Source: CAZHRJ01 sp964534765 (GTDB taxonomy: Bacteria > Lindowbacteria > 2-12-FULL-62-27). Taken from it: 7,745 nt of DNA. How positions within the stretch are numbered: position 1 is the stretch's first letter; every line of letters begins with the position of its first letter. The translations under genes and the position numbers were made by a program. The notes under the pieces were generated by a model. The model made no database searches and had not been told where the DNA came from. It saw only the letters and a list, made by a program, of their open reading frames with translations. The DNA is taken from the NCBI GenBank assembly GCA_964534765.1, contig CAZHRJ010000138.1:1-7745 (forward strand), read 5' to 3'. Of the stretch, positions 1 through 6,232 are shown piece after piece.

Positions 1-45
1 GGTATTGACATTATTGACATTTGAAATGTCAATAATGTCAATACC
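1..45. repeat. Perfect 22-bp inverted repeat built of four 9-mers
   Basis: Positions 1-22 are exactly reverse-complementary to 24-45 around a single central base (23). Each arm is itself a perfect tandem duplication: ATTGACATT at 4-12 and 13-21, and its complement AATGTCAAT at 25-33 and 34-42, with GGT/ACC at the outer ends. The element is strongly AT-rich against GC-rich neighbours. It lies 28 nt beyond the stop codon of the last operon gene, so it could act as a transcription terminator or mRNA 3'-end stabiliser. It could equally be a paired-site operator or a copy of a dispersed palindromic repeat. Any U-tract that would settle terminator function on the minus strand would lie before position 1 and cannot be seen. 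The structure is certain; its function is not. Confidence 0.9.
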
Positions 46-71
46 CGGCCCCTTTTGGCCCCTTTGGGCCC
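44..71 (-). other. Potential G-quadruplex tract after the operon's last stop codon
   Basis: On the minus strand this stretch carries four runs of three or four G (plus-strand C runs at 69-71, 59-62, 49-52 and 44-46) separated by 6, 6 and 2 nt, which fits the usual G3+N1-7 pattern. It reads as an imperfect triplicate of GGGGCC-AAA(A). It begins just after the carbonic anhydrase stop codon and runs into the palindrome at 1-45. The interspersed CC pairs could instead form GGCC hairpins, so folding as a quadruplex is uncertain. The pattern is visible in the sequence; a role in 3'-end formation is inference. Confidence 0.4.
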
Positions 72-72
72 T

Positions 73-630
73 TCAGACGCCATTTAGGTGCTCTTTGGCA
101 TAACGGACGTAATTCTGGGATGAATAGAGGATCTCCCGGTACTCGGCGTCGGTGACGGGACGTTTGGGTTTGGCTGGGACGCCCATGAGGAGGGTTCGCG
201 GGGGGACCCTGGTTCCGGGTGAGACAACGGCGCCGGCGGCGATGATGCAGCCTTCAGCGATCTCACATTCGTCCAAGATGATGGACCCGCTGCCGATCAG
301 ACAACGGCTGGCAACCACGCACGCATGAAGATGGGCCATGTGCCCGACAGTGACTTCATCGCCGATCATGAGGGGAAACCTCTTACGGACGTGCAGAACC
401 GAATTGTCTTGGACGTTGGTTCGGGCTCCAATCACGATTTTGTTGACATCCCCCCGCAAAATCGCGCCGCACCATATCGAAGATTCCTCACCCAATGTGA
501 CGGCGCCAATGACGACCGCGGACTCGTCGACATAAACGCCCGGCGGGACCTGCGGTTGGACACCCTTAAAAGACCGAATCACGGAAGAAAAGAGAGAACC
601 ATCTGCCTGCCGAAGAGCTGGATTGGCCAT
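73..630 (-). CDS. Gamma-class carbonic anhydrase family protein (CamH/YrdA/PaaY-like)
   Basis: This is a left-handed beta-helix (hexapeptide-repeat) protein of 185 aa from the ATG at 630. The repeats cover roughly residues 30-150 and a C-terminal helix follows. The family's three zinc-ligand histidines are present: H80 in SVLHV, then H97 and H102 in VGHMAHLH. R59 and D61 (LRGDVNKI) and Q74-D75 (NVQD) match the conserved active-site set of the archaeal enzyme Cam. The acidic loop with Cam's proton-shuttle glutamate is absent, so this is the short CamH/YrdA type, whose members are not all proven CO2 hydratases. It is the last gene of the minus-strand operon. The start is uncertain. The ATG at 630 has a modest GGGAAG upstream and overlaps sppA by 52 nt. 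The GTG at 582 would begin VIRSFKG, where family members normally start, and would make a 4-nt GTGA overlap with the sppA stop (169 aa). The family call is secure; the physiological substrate is not. Confidence 0.93.
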   Translation of the reverse strand: MANPALRQADGSLFSSVIRSFKGVQPQVPPGVYVDESAVVIGAVTLGEESSIWCGAILRGDVNKIVIGARTNVQDNSVLHVRKRFPLMIGDEVTVGHMAHLHACVVASRCLIGSGSIILDECEIAEGCIIAAGAVVSPGTRVPPRTLLMGVPAKPKRPVTDAEYREILYSSQNYVRYAKEHLNGV

Positions 631-1484
631 CCGGAAGACTTCCCAAATAAAGCCCTCTCGATCAGGCCGCGCCGGTCGGGCGGCTCGATCAGCGTCGGGG
701 CGGCTTTGAAGGGATCGAGATTGGATATGCGGGCGGCCATGCGAACAGCGTCGGTATAATTTCCGACGCGGTCGACCATTCGCAGATCGAGCGCCTGGAG
801 GCCGGTGAAGACGCCGCCGTGGGCGATTTTGCGAACGTCTTCGACCGGGAGATTCCGTGCGAGGGCGACGTCGGAGACGAACTGGTCGAGTACCGCGTCG
901 ATAAGTGTTTTGAAGTATCGGCGCTCCTGCTCCTCCTCCTCTTCGGTCAATCGCTTGGTGGGGTTTCCGGCATCTTTAAATTTGCCGGTTTTGATGGTGC
1001 GGGCGTCGAGGCCGATTTTATCCATGAGTTCCCGTACGTTGACCAGATCGACGATGACGCCGATCGATCCGACCTGTGATCCCGGATTGACGATAATGGT
1101 ATCGGCTGCGGAGGCGACGTAGTAGGCGCCGGAGGCGCAGACATTTTCGACGGAGGCGATGACGGGTACATTGCGATGCTCACGGAACTGTCGGATGCGT
1201 CTAAAGATTTCCTGGGACGACGCCACCAGTCCACCCGGACTGTCAATGCGAAGAATCAGGACCTTAAGCTTGGAGGACTGTTCGGCGATCTGAAACGAGG
1301 CCAGGACATCGTCAGAGGAAAAGATGGGCATGGTGAGATTAATCTGGCCGATTTCCGGGTTGCCGCCATTGAGGAATCCGCTCCCGGCCCCTTTCGGTCC
1401 GGCGAAGATGGCCAGGATACCGGCCAGGACGATCAGGATGAGCAAAGACCAGAACCAGCGCCGTTTTTTTGTTTCCGTGTTCAT
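579..1484 (-). CDS. sppA: Signal peptide peptidase SppA, short form (S49 family serine protease)
   Basis: This is a membrane-anchored serine protease of 301 aa, expected to degrade cleaved signal peptides and other membrane-associated peptides on the outer face of the inner membrane. A positively charged N-terminus (KKRR) precedes one transmembrane segment at about residues 11-29. The S49 domain covers about 45-255, with RIDSPGG at 79-85, the catalytic serine S118 in CASGAYY and the catalytic lysine K170 in TGKFKDAG. The 52-residue Ser-Lys spacing equals that of Bacillus subtilis SppA (S147/K199). The length fits the single-domain SppA36 type, not the double-domain E. coli protein. The ATG at 1484 overlaps the glpX stop as ATGA and no clear ribosome binding site precedes it, so translation is probably coupled to glpX. 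The C-terminal tail (about 258-301) is not conserved in any motif I know. An S49 relative with another substrate cannot be excluded. Confidence 0.94.
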   Translation of the reverse strand: MNTETKKRRWFWSLLILIVLAGILAIFAGPKGAGSGFLNGGNPEIGQINLTMPIFSSDDVLASFQIAEQSSKLKVLILRIDSPGGLVASSQEIFRRIRQFREHRNVPVIASVENVCASGAYYVASAADTIIVNPGSQVGSIGVIVDLVNVRELMDKIGLDARTIKTGKFKDAGNPTKRLTEEEEEQERRYFKTLIDAVLDQFVSDVALARNLPVEDVRKIAHGGVFTGLQALDLRMVDRVGNYTDAVRMAARISNLDPFKAAPTLIEPPDRRGLIERALFGKSSGWPIQLFGRQMVLSFLP

Positions 1485-2467
1485 GACTTTTTCGTCGGGC
1501 GGCTGTAGCGGTCGCGTTTTTCGTATCGGTGCTGCGCGCGGACGAATCGGACCGTGCCGGTGCGCGCGCGCAGGACCATCGAATCGGTGTAAATCCAGTG
1601 TTCGCCGTAGCGGACGCCTTTCAAGAAATCGCCGTCGGTGACGCCGGTTGCGGCGAAGATGACGTCGGTTCCGCCGGCCATGTCTTCAGTCTTGTAGATG
1701 CGGTCGACCTCCTTGATTTTGAGTTCGGTGATTCTCTTTTTCTGTTTGTCACCAATGGGGCAGAGCCTTCCCTGAATCTGCCCACCCAGACAGCGGAGCG
1801 CCGCCGCCGCCAATACTCCCTCAGTCGATCCTCCAATGCCGATCAGGAGGTCGACGCCGGAATCGGGGACAGCGGTGGAGAGCGCAGCGGAGACGTCGCC
1901 GTCACCGATGAGTTTGATCCGGACGCCGATCGAGCGCAGTTCGGCGATGATTTTTTCGTGCCGGGGCCTGTCGAGGATCACGACGGTAAGGTACTGGAGC
2001 CGTTTGCCGAGAGCCTTAGCGACCGCCTTACAGTTGTCGCTGATAGTTTTTCGCAGATCAATCGCGCCGGCCGCCCTCGGCCCGACGGCCATTTTCATCA
2101 TATAGACGTCCGGGGCGTTCAGAAACGCCCCGCGCTCGCCGATGGCGATGACACAGAGCGCATTGTTGCGTCCCTCCGCGACAATGCTCGTTCCCTCGAG
2201 CGGGTCGACCGCGATATCGACTTCGGGTCCCTGACCGGTTCCGACTTCCTCGCCGATGTAGAGCATGGGCGCCTCGTCTTTTTCGCCCTCGCCGATCACG
2301 ACGGTCCCACGGATGGCGACGTTGTTGAACATCTGGCGCATGGCGTCGACCGCCGCCTGATCGGCGGAGTCCGCGTCGCCATGTCCGACTTTTTCCGAAG
2401 ATGCAATGGCGGCCGGTTCCGTGATGCGAACGGCCTCCAGCGTCAATTCCCGACCGAGATCTGACAT
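1481..2467 (-). CDS. glpX: Class II fructose-1,6-bisphosphatase GlpX
   Basis: This cytosolic metal-dependent phosphatase hydrolyses fructose 1,6-bisphosphate to fructose 6-phosphate, the committed step of gluconeogenesis. In some autotrophs the class also cleaves sedoheptulose 1,7-bisphosphate. The 328-aa length is close to E. coli GlpX (336). Metal and active-site residues known from E. coli GlpX are in place: D31 in HGDADSAD, the GEGEKDEAPMLYIGE block at 59-73, VDPLEGT at 87-93 (D88, E91), and E216 in GGSTEGVL. PDGDV is replaced by IGDGDV at about 187-192. The start at 2467 is well supported by a GAGGAGG ribosome binding site 4 nt upstream. It follows trpS after a 16-nt gap and its stop overlaps the sppA start. 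The dual FBPase/SBPase option is open, because no Calvin-cycle partner gene is visible here. Confidence 0.97.
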   Translation of the reverse strand: MSDLGRELTLEAVRITEPAAIASSEKVGHGDADSADQAAVDAMRQMFNNVAIRGTVVIGEGEKDEAPMLYIGEEVGTGQGPEVDIAVDPLEGTSIVAEGRNNALCVIAIGERGAFLNAPDVYMMKMAVGPRAAGAIDLRKTISDNCKAVAKALGKRLQYLTVVILDRPRHEKIIAELRSIGVRIKLIGDGDVSAALSTAVPDSGVDLLIGIGGSTEGVLAAAALRCLGGQIQGRLCPIGDKQKKRITELKIKEVDRIYKTEDMAGGTDVIFAATGVTDGDFLKGVRYGEHWIYTDSMVLRARTGTVRFVRAQHRYEKRDRYSRPTKKS

Positions 2468-2471
2468 AACG

Positions 2472-2478
2472 CCTCCTC
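2472..2478 (-). promoter_or_regulatory. Strong ribosome binding site of glpX
   Basis: On the minus strand this reads GAGGAGG, 4 nt before the glpX ATG at 2467. It is the clearest Shine-Dalgarno sequence at any internal junction of the operon. It coincides with the only junction where the genes do not overlap, suggesting that glpX is translated independently of trpS. Confidence 0.8.
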
Positions 2479-2483
2479 TGAGA

Positions 2484-3470
2484 CTACAGTCTGTAATCCA
2501 ACCCGATGGCCGAACGGACCAGGGTCAATTGCTTCCGGGAGATTTCGAGCGCACGCTCGGACCCCTGCCGGAGGAGTTTCCACATTTTTTTGCGGTCTTT
2601 GGCCAGCTCTTCGCGCCGCCGCCGAAGGGGGCCGATTTTTTGTTCAAATTTTTCAACGAGAGCCTTCTTCGCCTCGCCGTACCCAAGCCCGCCGGCCCGG
2701 TAGCGCCTCTCCCACTCGGTCCGTTCCGAGGAATCGCAAAAGAGAGACAAGAGCGCAAAGACCGTGCAGGCGGCCGGATCCTTGGGTTCGGCCACCGGAG
2801 TGGAATCCGTTTTGATGGACATGATGCGCTTGCTGGCCTCCTCTTTTGAGCAGAACACATCAATGCTGTTGCCATAGGATTTGCTCATCTTGCGCCCGTC
2901 GATTCCCGGGACTTTCGGAGTTTCCGTCAGGAGGGGTTCGGGCTGCGCGAGGTCGGTTTTGTAGAGGTGATTGAACCGACGGATGAGTTCGCGAGCGAAC
3001 TCGATATGAGCGACCTGATCAACGCCCACGGGCACGAATTTGGGCTGGTAGAGCATGATATCCACACACTGAAGAACCGGATACCCGAGAAATCCGTAGG
3101 TTCTGAGATCGCGGTCTTTCATCGCCTCCAGCATTTCCTTGTAACTCGGATTTCGTTCGACCCAGGCCAGGGGTGTGATCATCGAGAACAGGAGGTGCGC
3201 CTCGGCGTGGGTCGGCACGATCGACTGAATAAAGAGCGTGCAGCGATCGGGATCGATTCCGGCGGCCAGAAAATCGATGACCATTTCCTCCACCAGTGCC
3301 GGCGTGTCGGCCGGGGACTCGTAGGCGGTGGTGAGGGCGTGGAAATCGGCGACGAAAAAAAAGCATTCGTATTTTTCCTGGAGGTCAATCCAGTTTTTGA
3401 GCGCGCCGAAATAATTTCCGAGGTGAATCCGCCCCGTCGGCCGCATTCCGGACAATACGGTTTCTTTCAT
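2484..3470 (-). CDS. trpS: Tryptophan--tRNA ligase (TrpRS, class I)
   Basis: This cytosolic enzyme charges tRNA-Trp with tryptophan using ATP. The 328-aa length is the normal bacterial size. The ATP-binding HIGH-type signature appears as PTGRIHLGNY at 11-20 and the second signature as GRKMSKSYGN at 192-201, with KMSKS at 194-198. The tryptophan-pocket region GYPVLQCVDIMLY (129-141) and PVGVDQVAHIE (147-157) is typical. The C-terminal helical anticodon-binding domain spans about 205-328. The start is the ATG at 3470, which overlaps the stop of the M50 protease gene as ATGA; a GAGG lies 6 nt upstream inside that gene. The stop is TAG, followed by the glpX ribosome binding site. No leader peptide or Trp-responsive attenuator is visible, since the gene is embedded in the operon. 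Confidence 0.98.
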   Translation of the reverse strand: MKETVLSGMRPTGRIHLGNYFGALKNWIDLQEKYECFFFVADFHALTTAYESPADTPALVEEMVIDFLAAGIDPDRCTLFIQSIVPTHAEAHLLFSMITPLAWVERNPSYKEMLEAMKDRDLRTYGFLGYPVLQCVDIMLYQPKFVPVGVDQVAHIEFARELIRRFNHLYKTDLAQPEPLLTETPKVPGIDGRKMSKSYGNSIDVFCSKEEASKRIMSIKTDSTPVAEPKDPAACTVFALLSLFCDSSERTEWERRYRAGGLGYGEAKKALVEKFEQKIGPLRRRREELAKDRKKMWKLLRQGSERALEISRKQLTLVRSAIGLDYRL

Positions 3471-4189
3471 CCGCCGCCTCTTAGCAACCAGGTCAAAGCC
3501 GTGTAGGTGATCATGGACATGATTCTGCCAAGAGGCGTCAAATAGAACAACACCAAAATGAGAAGAAACCCGTACGTTTCCAGTTTGAGGAGCCGGTAGG
3601 CGGTCTGGGGGGAAAGGAAATGGAGGAGGACCTTGGAGCCGTCGAGAGGAGGAATGGGAATGAAATTAAAAAAGGCCAGATAGAGATTCACCGCCGCGGC
3701 CTGGGCGGCCAGCTGGGCGAGCGTCAGTGAATAGGGATTGGGCGAAACGGCGGCATATCGGTAAATTCCGGCGAAAAGACATGCCATCAGAATGTTGGAC
3801 CCCGGCCCCGCCGCCGCAACGAGCGCCATTCCCGACCGCATGCTGATGGTCCGGCGAAACCTCTGAGGGTTGACCGGCACCGGTTTGGCCCAGGCAAAGA
3901 CCATGGCGCCATTGGTGGTGATGTGGAGCATGAGCGGGATGATGAGACTCCCGAACAGATCGAGGTGGGCGATCGGGTTGAGCGTGAGGCGGCCGGAAAG
4001 ATAAGCGGTATCGTCACCGAGTTTAAACGCGGACCAACCATGAGAGACCTCGTGTACCGTCACAGCCAGCAGAACGACCACGATCAGGGTCACGAACTCA
4101 ATTGAATGAAAAGATTCGATGTCTGATTCACCTCCGTTTCGCGGGCGAGTGTAAAGGCGGAATCCGAAAAGGTCAACATCGGCATTCAT
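3467..4189 (-). CDS. Site-2 protease family (M50) integral membrane metalloprotease
   Basis: This predicted intramembrane zinc protease is of the small bacterial S2P type without a PDZ domain. Numbered from the ATG at 4189 (240 aa), the zinc motif HEVSH is at 46-50 at the end of the first hydrophobic segment (about 32-47). The third ligand motif NFIPIPPLDG is at 175-184 (D183). AAAGPGSN at 125-132 and NPIAHLDLFGS at 71-81 are also family landmarks. Further hydrophobic segments lie near 78-90, 120-144, 160-176 and 207-220. It is the first gene of the operon and its stop overlaps the trpS start. The start is doubtful. The first 23 residues look non-conserved and cover a good promoter (4148-4176), while a near-perfect GGAGGTGA sits 7 nt before an in-frame ATC at 4118-4120. 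Beginning there would give a 217-aa protein that fits the family better. The frame also stays open upstream into rnr, which I regard as chance. The substrate is unknown. Confidence 0.9.
   Translation of the reverse strand: MNADVDLFGFRLYTRPRNGGESDIESFHSIEFVTLIVVVLLAVTVHEVSHGWSAFKLGDDTAYLSGRLTLNPIAHLDLFGSLIIPLMLHITTNGAMVFAWAKPVPVNPQRFRRTISMRSGMALVAAAGPGSNILMACLFAGIYRYAAVSPNPYSLTLAQLAAQAAAVNLYLAFFNFIPIPPLDGSKVLLHFLSPQTAYRLLKLETYGFLLILVLFYLTPLGRIMSMITYTALTWLLRGGG
4128..4135 (-). promoter_or_regulatory. Near-perfect Shine-Dalgarno sequence ahead of the M50 gene core
   Basis: The minus strand reads GGAGGTGA, fully complementary to the usual 16S rRNA 3' end. It is followed after 7 nt by ATC (4120-4118), in frame with the protease. 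No ATG, GTG or TTG in the protease frame lies within reach; the next is a GTG at 4093, which is too far. It is either the true translation start signal of a gene with an unusual start codon, or an accidental internal match. Confidence 0.5.
4148..4176 (-). promoter_or_regulatory. Sigma-70-like promoter of the minus-strand operon
   Basis: On the minus strand, TTGACC (plus 4171-4176) is followed by a 17-nt spacer and TACACT (plus 4148-4153). That is five of six matches at -35 and four of six at -10, at ideal spacing. Transcription would begin near 4141, giving a leader of about 20 nt that contains the GGAGGTGA at 4128-4135. The site lies between the divergent M50 and rnr genes, where the operon promoter is expected. 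It was identified by eye only. Confidence 0.55.
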
Positions 4190-4208
4190 TGAGAGGCGGC
4201 AATAAGGT

Positions 4209-4212
4209 AGGA
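4209..4212 (+). promoter_or_regulatory. Ribosome binding site of rnr
   Basis: AGGA, within AAGGTAGGA, lies 7 nt before the ATG at 4220 and supports that start. I see no convincing plus-strand promoter in the short stretch 4121-4219, so the rnr promoter may lie further upstream inside the M50 gene or be far from consensus. Confidence 0.6.
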
Positions 4213-4219
4213 TTCCGAC

Positions 4220-6232
4220 ATGGGTAAACGATACCGAAACCGTCAGGGCCATCCGCAGCCTACGGCGCGGCAGGAATGGGTCGGCACGCTGCGCCGGGTG
4301 GATGCCCACGCCGGGTTTTTCGTGCCGGACGATTCCACGCTCGAAGATCTGTTCATCCGCGGCCCGAACCTGGCGGGGGCGCAGGACCGAGACAAAGTCA
4401 TCGCGGTGCCTCTCGGAAAGGGAAAGGGCTGGGCCGAGCGCGGCCGCGTCCGCCGGGCGGAGGGCCGCGTCATCGAGATTCTGGAGCGCGGTGTGACTCG
4501 ACTGGTCGGAGAAGTCCGACGGCACGGCGCGTTTCATTATCTACTGCCGCTGCTCTACCGGTTTTATGAGCCCATTCCGATCAACGCCGACGATTTGCGC
4601 GGAGCGAAAGAGAATGACCGCGTGATCGCCGCTCTGGTGGGCTATCAGCCGCTCCGGGCGGCTGTGACGGAAGTCATCGGGCCGAGCACATCGACAGACG
4701 TCGAGATGAAGACACTCGTGGCGAAATACGAAGTTCCCGGCGGATTCCCGCCCGCGGTTCTGGAGGAATCGGACCGCCTGCCGGACCGGGTTCTACCGGA
4801 GTCATTGCCGGGACGCCAGGACCTCCGGCACCTGCCGATACTGACGATCGACCCGATTGATGCGCGCGATCTGGACGACGCGATATCGTTTGAGCGGGTC
4901 GGCTCGACCCCCGGGCGATTCCGGCTGGGTGTTCATATTGCGGACGTATCGGCCTACGTGAAACCGGGCACCGCGCTCGATGATGAGGCGGTCAGCCGCG
5001 CCACATCGATTTATCTGGTGGACGGAGTCGTGCCGATGCTCCCGCCGAAGCTGTCAAACGGTATCTGCAGCCTGAACGCCGGCGTTGACCGGCTGGCACT
5101 CAGCGCATTTTTGACCTACACCCAGGACGGCCGTCTGGAGGGAGCGACATTTTCCAAAAGCGTGATCCGAGTGAGAAGGCGGTTTCACTACGATGAGATC
5201 GACGAGATGCTGAACCAGAACCGCTATCCGGATGGATTTGAGTTCATGGGGTCGCTCTCCGATCTGGCCCAGCAGATTTGCCGGCGGCGCGCGGAGCGGG
5301 GCAGCATTGATTTTGATCTTCCGGAAGTCAAATTGGTTCTGGACGAATCGGGGAAGGTCAAGGACGTCCGGGTACTGACGCATACGGCATCGCACCAGCT
5401 GATCGAGGAATTCATGATCGGCGCCAACGAGGCCGTGGCCGACTATCTCACCGCGAAAACTTTGCCCATGATCTATCGAGTTCATGCCTCGCCCGAACCG
5501 GAGAAACTGATTGTCCTGGAACATTTCCTTCACAATCTCGGTATCAAGGCGCGCATCCGATCCAAAGGCGCGGGCGGGAAGGGATCGAGCCCGGACAGCA
5601 GCGCTGCCAAATCGATTGCGCTCCGGCTGCAGACTCTGCTCGGCGGCGTCAAGGGCGGACCCTGGGAACGCGTGGTGAATTATCAGCTTCTGCGGTCCAT
5701 GCCTAAAGCGCTTTATACGATCGCCAACATCGGCCACTTCGGACTCGGATCCCCCTGCTACTGCCACTTCACATCGCCCATCCGCCGGTACCCGGACCTC
5801 ACAGTTCACCGGATGCTGTCGGCCTTTCTGGAACGGCGTGTGCCGTCAAAATCCGATTTGAAAAAGCTGGCCGTCACGCTCAAAGAAACCGCCAAGCAAA
5901 GCACGCAGCAGGAAATCCGGGCGATGGAGGCCGAACGCGAATCGGTCCGGGTGAAACTTCTTGAGGATATGCGCGGCCGGGTGGGGGAGATCTACACGGG
6001 CACTGTGTCGGGCGTGGTGCCGTTCGGGCTGTTTGTTCAACTGCCGAACACGGTGGAAGGCCTCCTGCACGTTTCCTCTCTGCAGGATGACCGGTATGTT
6101 TTTTCCGAAATCACTGCCGGCCTGGTGGGCCGCCGGACGGGGAAGAGATACGGGATCGGCGATCCGGTCCGCGTCAGGGTGGACCGGGTCGACCTGCCGC
6201 TGAGGCAGCTGGATCTGTCAGTTGTTCGGTGA
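4220..6232 (+). CDS. rnr: Ribonuclease R-type 3'-5' exoribonuclease (RNase II/RNB family)
   Basis: This predicted processive 3'-to-5' exoribonuclease is involved in mRNA, rRNA and tRNA turnover. It has 670 aa. Two N-terminal cold-shock-like OB regions lie at about 18-65 and 92-142. The RNB catalytic domain follows (about 200-535), and an S1 RNA-binding domain closes the protein (about 588-669). The four metal-binding aspartates are D211, D217, D219 and D220 in TIDPIDARDLDD, with the same spacing as D201/D207/D209/D210 of E. coli RNase II. IYLVDGVVPMLPPKLSNGICSL at 264-285 contains the expected base-stacking tyrosine Y265. SPIRRYPDLTVHR at 519-531 has the catalytic arginine (R522). It is shorter than E. 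coli RNase R because it lacks the N-terminal helix-turn-helix extension and the long basic tail. The rnr/rnb distinction rests on overall form and is less certain than the family. Transcription diverges from the M50 operon, and the 3' end overlaps the convergent gene by 15 nt. Confidence 0.95.
   Translation: MGKRYRNRQGHPQPTARQEWVGTLRRVDAHAGFFVPDDSTLEDLFIRGPNLAGAQDRDKVIAVPLGKGKGWAERGRVRRAEGRVIEILERGVTRLVGEVRRHGAFHYLLPLLYRFYEPIPINADDLRGAKENDRVIAALVGYQPLRAAVTEVIGPSTSTDVEMKTLVAKYEVPGGFPPAVLEESDRLPDRVLPESLPGRQDLRHLPILTIDPIDARDLDDAISFERVGSTPGRFRLGVHIADVSAYVKPGTALDDEAVSRATSIYLVDGVVPMLPPKLSNGICSLNAGVDRLALSAFLTYTQDGRLEGATFSKSVIRVRRRFHYDEIDEMLNQNRYPDGFEFMGSLSDLAQQICRRRAERGSIDFDLPEVKLVLDESGKVKDVRVLTHTASHQLIEEFMIGANEAVADYLTAKTLPMIYRVHASPEPEKLIVLEHFLHNLGIKARIRSKGAGGKGSSPDSSAAKSIALRLQTLLGGVKGGPWERVVNYQLLRSMPKALYTIANIGHFGLGSPCYCHFTSPIRRYPDLTVHRMLSAFLERRVPSKSDLKKLAVTLKETAKQSTQQEIRAMEAERESVRVKLLEDMRGRVGEIYTGTVSGVVPFGLFVQLPNTVEGLLHVSSLQDDRYVFSEITAGLVGRRTGKRYGIGDPVRVRVDRVDLPLRQLDLSVVR

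Noticed and set aside
325..759. Plus-strand open frame antisense to the carbonic anhydrase and sppA
   Set aside because: Both minus-strand genes have clear catalytic residues in this stretch; this frame is a by-product.
1561..1572. Self-complementary alternating tract TGCGCGCGCGCA (Z-DNA-like)
   Set aside because: It lies within glpX codons for a Leu-Arg-Ala-Arg-Thr stretch; in GC-rich coding DNA this is expected and no function is suggested.
1529..2464. Long plus-strand open frame (311 codons) antisense to glpX
   Set aside because: It mirrors glpX codons in GC-rich DNA, its translation has no family resemblance, and glpX has clear active-site motifs and a ribosome site.
2967..3506. Plus-strand open frame (179 codons) antisense to trpS
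   Set aside because: It overlaps the well-supported trpS gene completely and shows no domain features.
4190..4537. Upstream extension of the M50 protease frame
   Set aside because: The added 116 codons lie antisense to the N-terminal domain of rnr and read like a shadow translation, with no membrane or protease features.
5054..5809. Minus-strand open frame (251 codons) inside rnr
   Set aside because: It is antisense to the conserved RNB domain, with low-complexity translation and no recognisable motif. It is a shadow of rnr codon bias.
6194..6208. CTGCC/GGCAG hairpin near the end of rnr, considered as a terminator
   Set aside because: The stem has only 5 bp, lies within codons and is not followed by a T-run on either strand.
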